A stretch of 64,000 nt of DNA, taken from positions 3,348,001 to 3,412,000 of the forward strand of contig NZ_CP107928.1 of assembly GCF_036030735.1 (NCBI RefSeq), written 5' to 3'. Below, piece by piece: positions 63,442 through 64,000 of the stretch. The notes beneath the pieces are model-generated. The model worked only from the letters and a program-made list of their open reading frames with translations, searched no databases and was not told the DNA's origin. Every line of letters begins with the position of its first letter. The stretch's first letter is position 1. The position numbers and the translations under genes were made by a program. The stretch comes from Streptomyces sp. NBC_00425. Lineage in GTDB: Bacteria > Actinomycetota > Actinomycetes > Streptomycetales > Streptomycetaceae.

Positions 63442-64000
63442 CTAGCGGAAGACGCCCGTGTGGCCGAGCGAGTAGCGGCCGGGCTGCGGATAGACGGCCA
63501 GGCCGTGCGGGCCTCCGCCGACCTTGATGCGGGCGATCTGGCGCCCGTCGGCGGTGTCGATCGCGTACACCTCGGAGTTGTACCGCCCGGACAGCCACAG
63601 GACCTTGCCGTCCGCCGAGACGCCGCCCATGTCGGGGCTGCCGCCGTCCGGGAGACGCCACTTCCTGGTGAGCTCGCCCTTGGTGAAGTCGAAGACGGAG
63701 ACGGTGCCCTCACCGCGGTTGGTGACGTACATCTCGCGGGAGTCGCGGCTGACGTACAGCCCGTGGCAGCCCTTGCCGGTGTGCAGGAACCGCGGCTTGT
63801 CGAAGGTGGCGCCGTCGACGATCCACATGCCGTGGGCCATCATGTCGGCGATGTAGAACAGCTTGCCGTCCGGCGAGACCTTCACGTCCTGCGGCATGGC
63901 GCCCTTGAGGGGCAGTTTCTGCTGGGCGACGACCTTCATCCGCTCGGTGTCGACCTTCAGCAGTTCTCCGCTGAACTCGCAGGACACGATGAAGTACTTC
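63442..64000 (-). CDS. Beta-propeller (YVTN/YncE-type) protein, 3' portion only
   Basis: The gene runs off the right edge; about 186 C-terminal residues are visible. Propeller repeats occur every 40 residues: MPQDVKVSPDGKLFYIADMM, GKGCHGLYVSRDSREMYVTN and GGSPDMGGVSADGKVLWLSG, ending PHGLAVYPQPGRYSLGHTGV. This is the YVTN/surface-antigen repeat family, often exported; the N-terminus, and thus any signal, lies outside the window. Function unknown. It starts 108 bp upstream of the EF-hand gene on the same strand. Confidence 0.85.
   Translation of the reverse strand, partial: KYFIVSCEFSGELLKVDTERMKVVAQQKLPLKGAMPQDVKVSPDGKLFYIADMMAHGMWIVDGATFDKPRFLHTGKGCHGLYVSRDSREMYVTNRGEGTVSVFDFTKGELTRKWRLPDGGSPDMGGVSADGKVLWLSGRYNSEVYAIDTADGRQIARIKVGGGPHGLAVYPQPGRYSLGHTGVFR

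Overview
The window looks like chromosomal core DNA of a Streptomyces. Base composition is very G+C rich with strong third-position GC bias. GTG starts and GTGA/ATGA overlaps are frequent, and family content is typical: a large ATP-binding LuxR regulator, GGDEF/EAL proteins with BldD-like boxes, rare in-frame TTA codons and many small streptomycete proteins. From memory, gene order matches the Streptomyces coelicolor segment running from leuB and the proline genes down to gcvT/gcvH/glyA/sdaA. I could not check this by alignment. I see no rRNA or tRNA gene, prophage, insertion sequence or CRISPR array.

Layout, left to right. (1) 1-6.9 kb: the start of leuB, a 43-residue protein, a two-gene proline catabolic operon (proline dehydrogenase then P5C dehydrogenase) divergent from a PucR-type regulator, and a TetR regulator divergent from an MFS exporter with a probable leaderless promoter. 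(2) 7-12.7 kb: serA and the ilvB-ilvN-ilvC operon. The latter has a complete attenuation leader: a 13-residue Ile/Leu/Val peptide, a rho-independent terminator and an 8-nt antiterminator complement. (3) 12.7-16 kb: a membrane GGDEF protein with a degenerate EAL domain, preceded by two BldD-type boxes 21 bp apart. (4) 16-27.4 kb: a 2-hydroxyacid dehydrogenase, an aldo/keto reductase with a TTA codon, a sugar-dehydrogenase lipoprotein, a LuxR-LAL regulator, small proteins, a GNAT gene with a probable frameshift, and an MMPL exporter. (5) 27.4-31 kb: gatC-gatA-(79-aa protein)-gatB for Gln-tRNA formation. (6) 31-38.1 kb: an intact GGDEF-EAL protein (RmdB-like, with a TTA codon), ligA, a MetE-like protein, an SDR and a LOG-family protein. 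(7) 38.1-47.4 kb: DUF427 protein, hydrolase, mnmA, amidase, cysteine desulfurase, a TetR regulator with palindromic operators facing two small membrane proteins, a PSGAP-repeat lipoprotein, a thioesterase, an esterase and a TRIC-type channel. (8) 47.4-53.8 kb: a five-gene peptide ABC transporter in the order C-A-B-D-F. (9) 54.3-62.2 kb: two SseB-like proteins, a P-loop kinase-like protein, then a tandem glycine riboswitch controlling gcvT-gcvH-glyA-sdaA, followed by a MOSC protein. (10) 62.2-64 kb: an NADP oxidoreductase, an EF-hand protein and the start of a beta-propeller gene cut by the window edge.

Functional links: MnmA and the cysteine desulfurase fit together in tRNA 2-thiolation. GcvT/GcvH/GlyA/SdaA can take glycine to serine and on to pyruvate, and SerA makes serine. 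IlvBNC and LeuB belong to branched-chain synthesis. Two c-di-GMP proteins about 16 kb apart carry two different developmental signatures, BldD boxes on one and a TTA codon on the other. I found no clearly new multi-gene system. The most interesting signals are regulatory, plus a few structural oddities.
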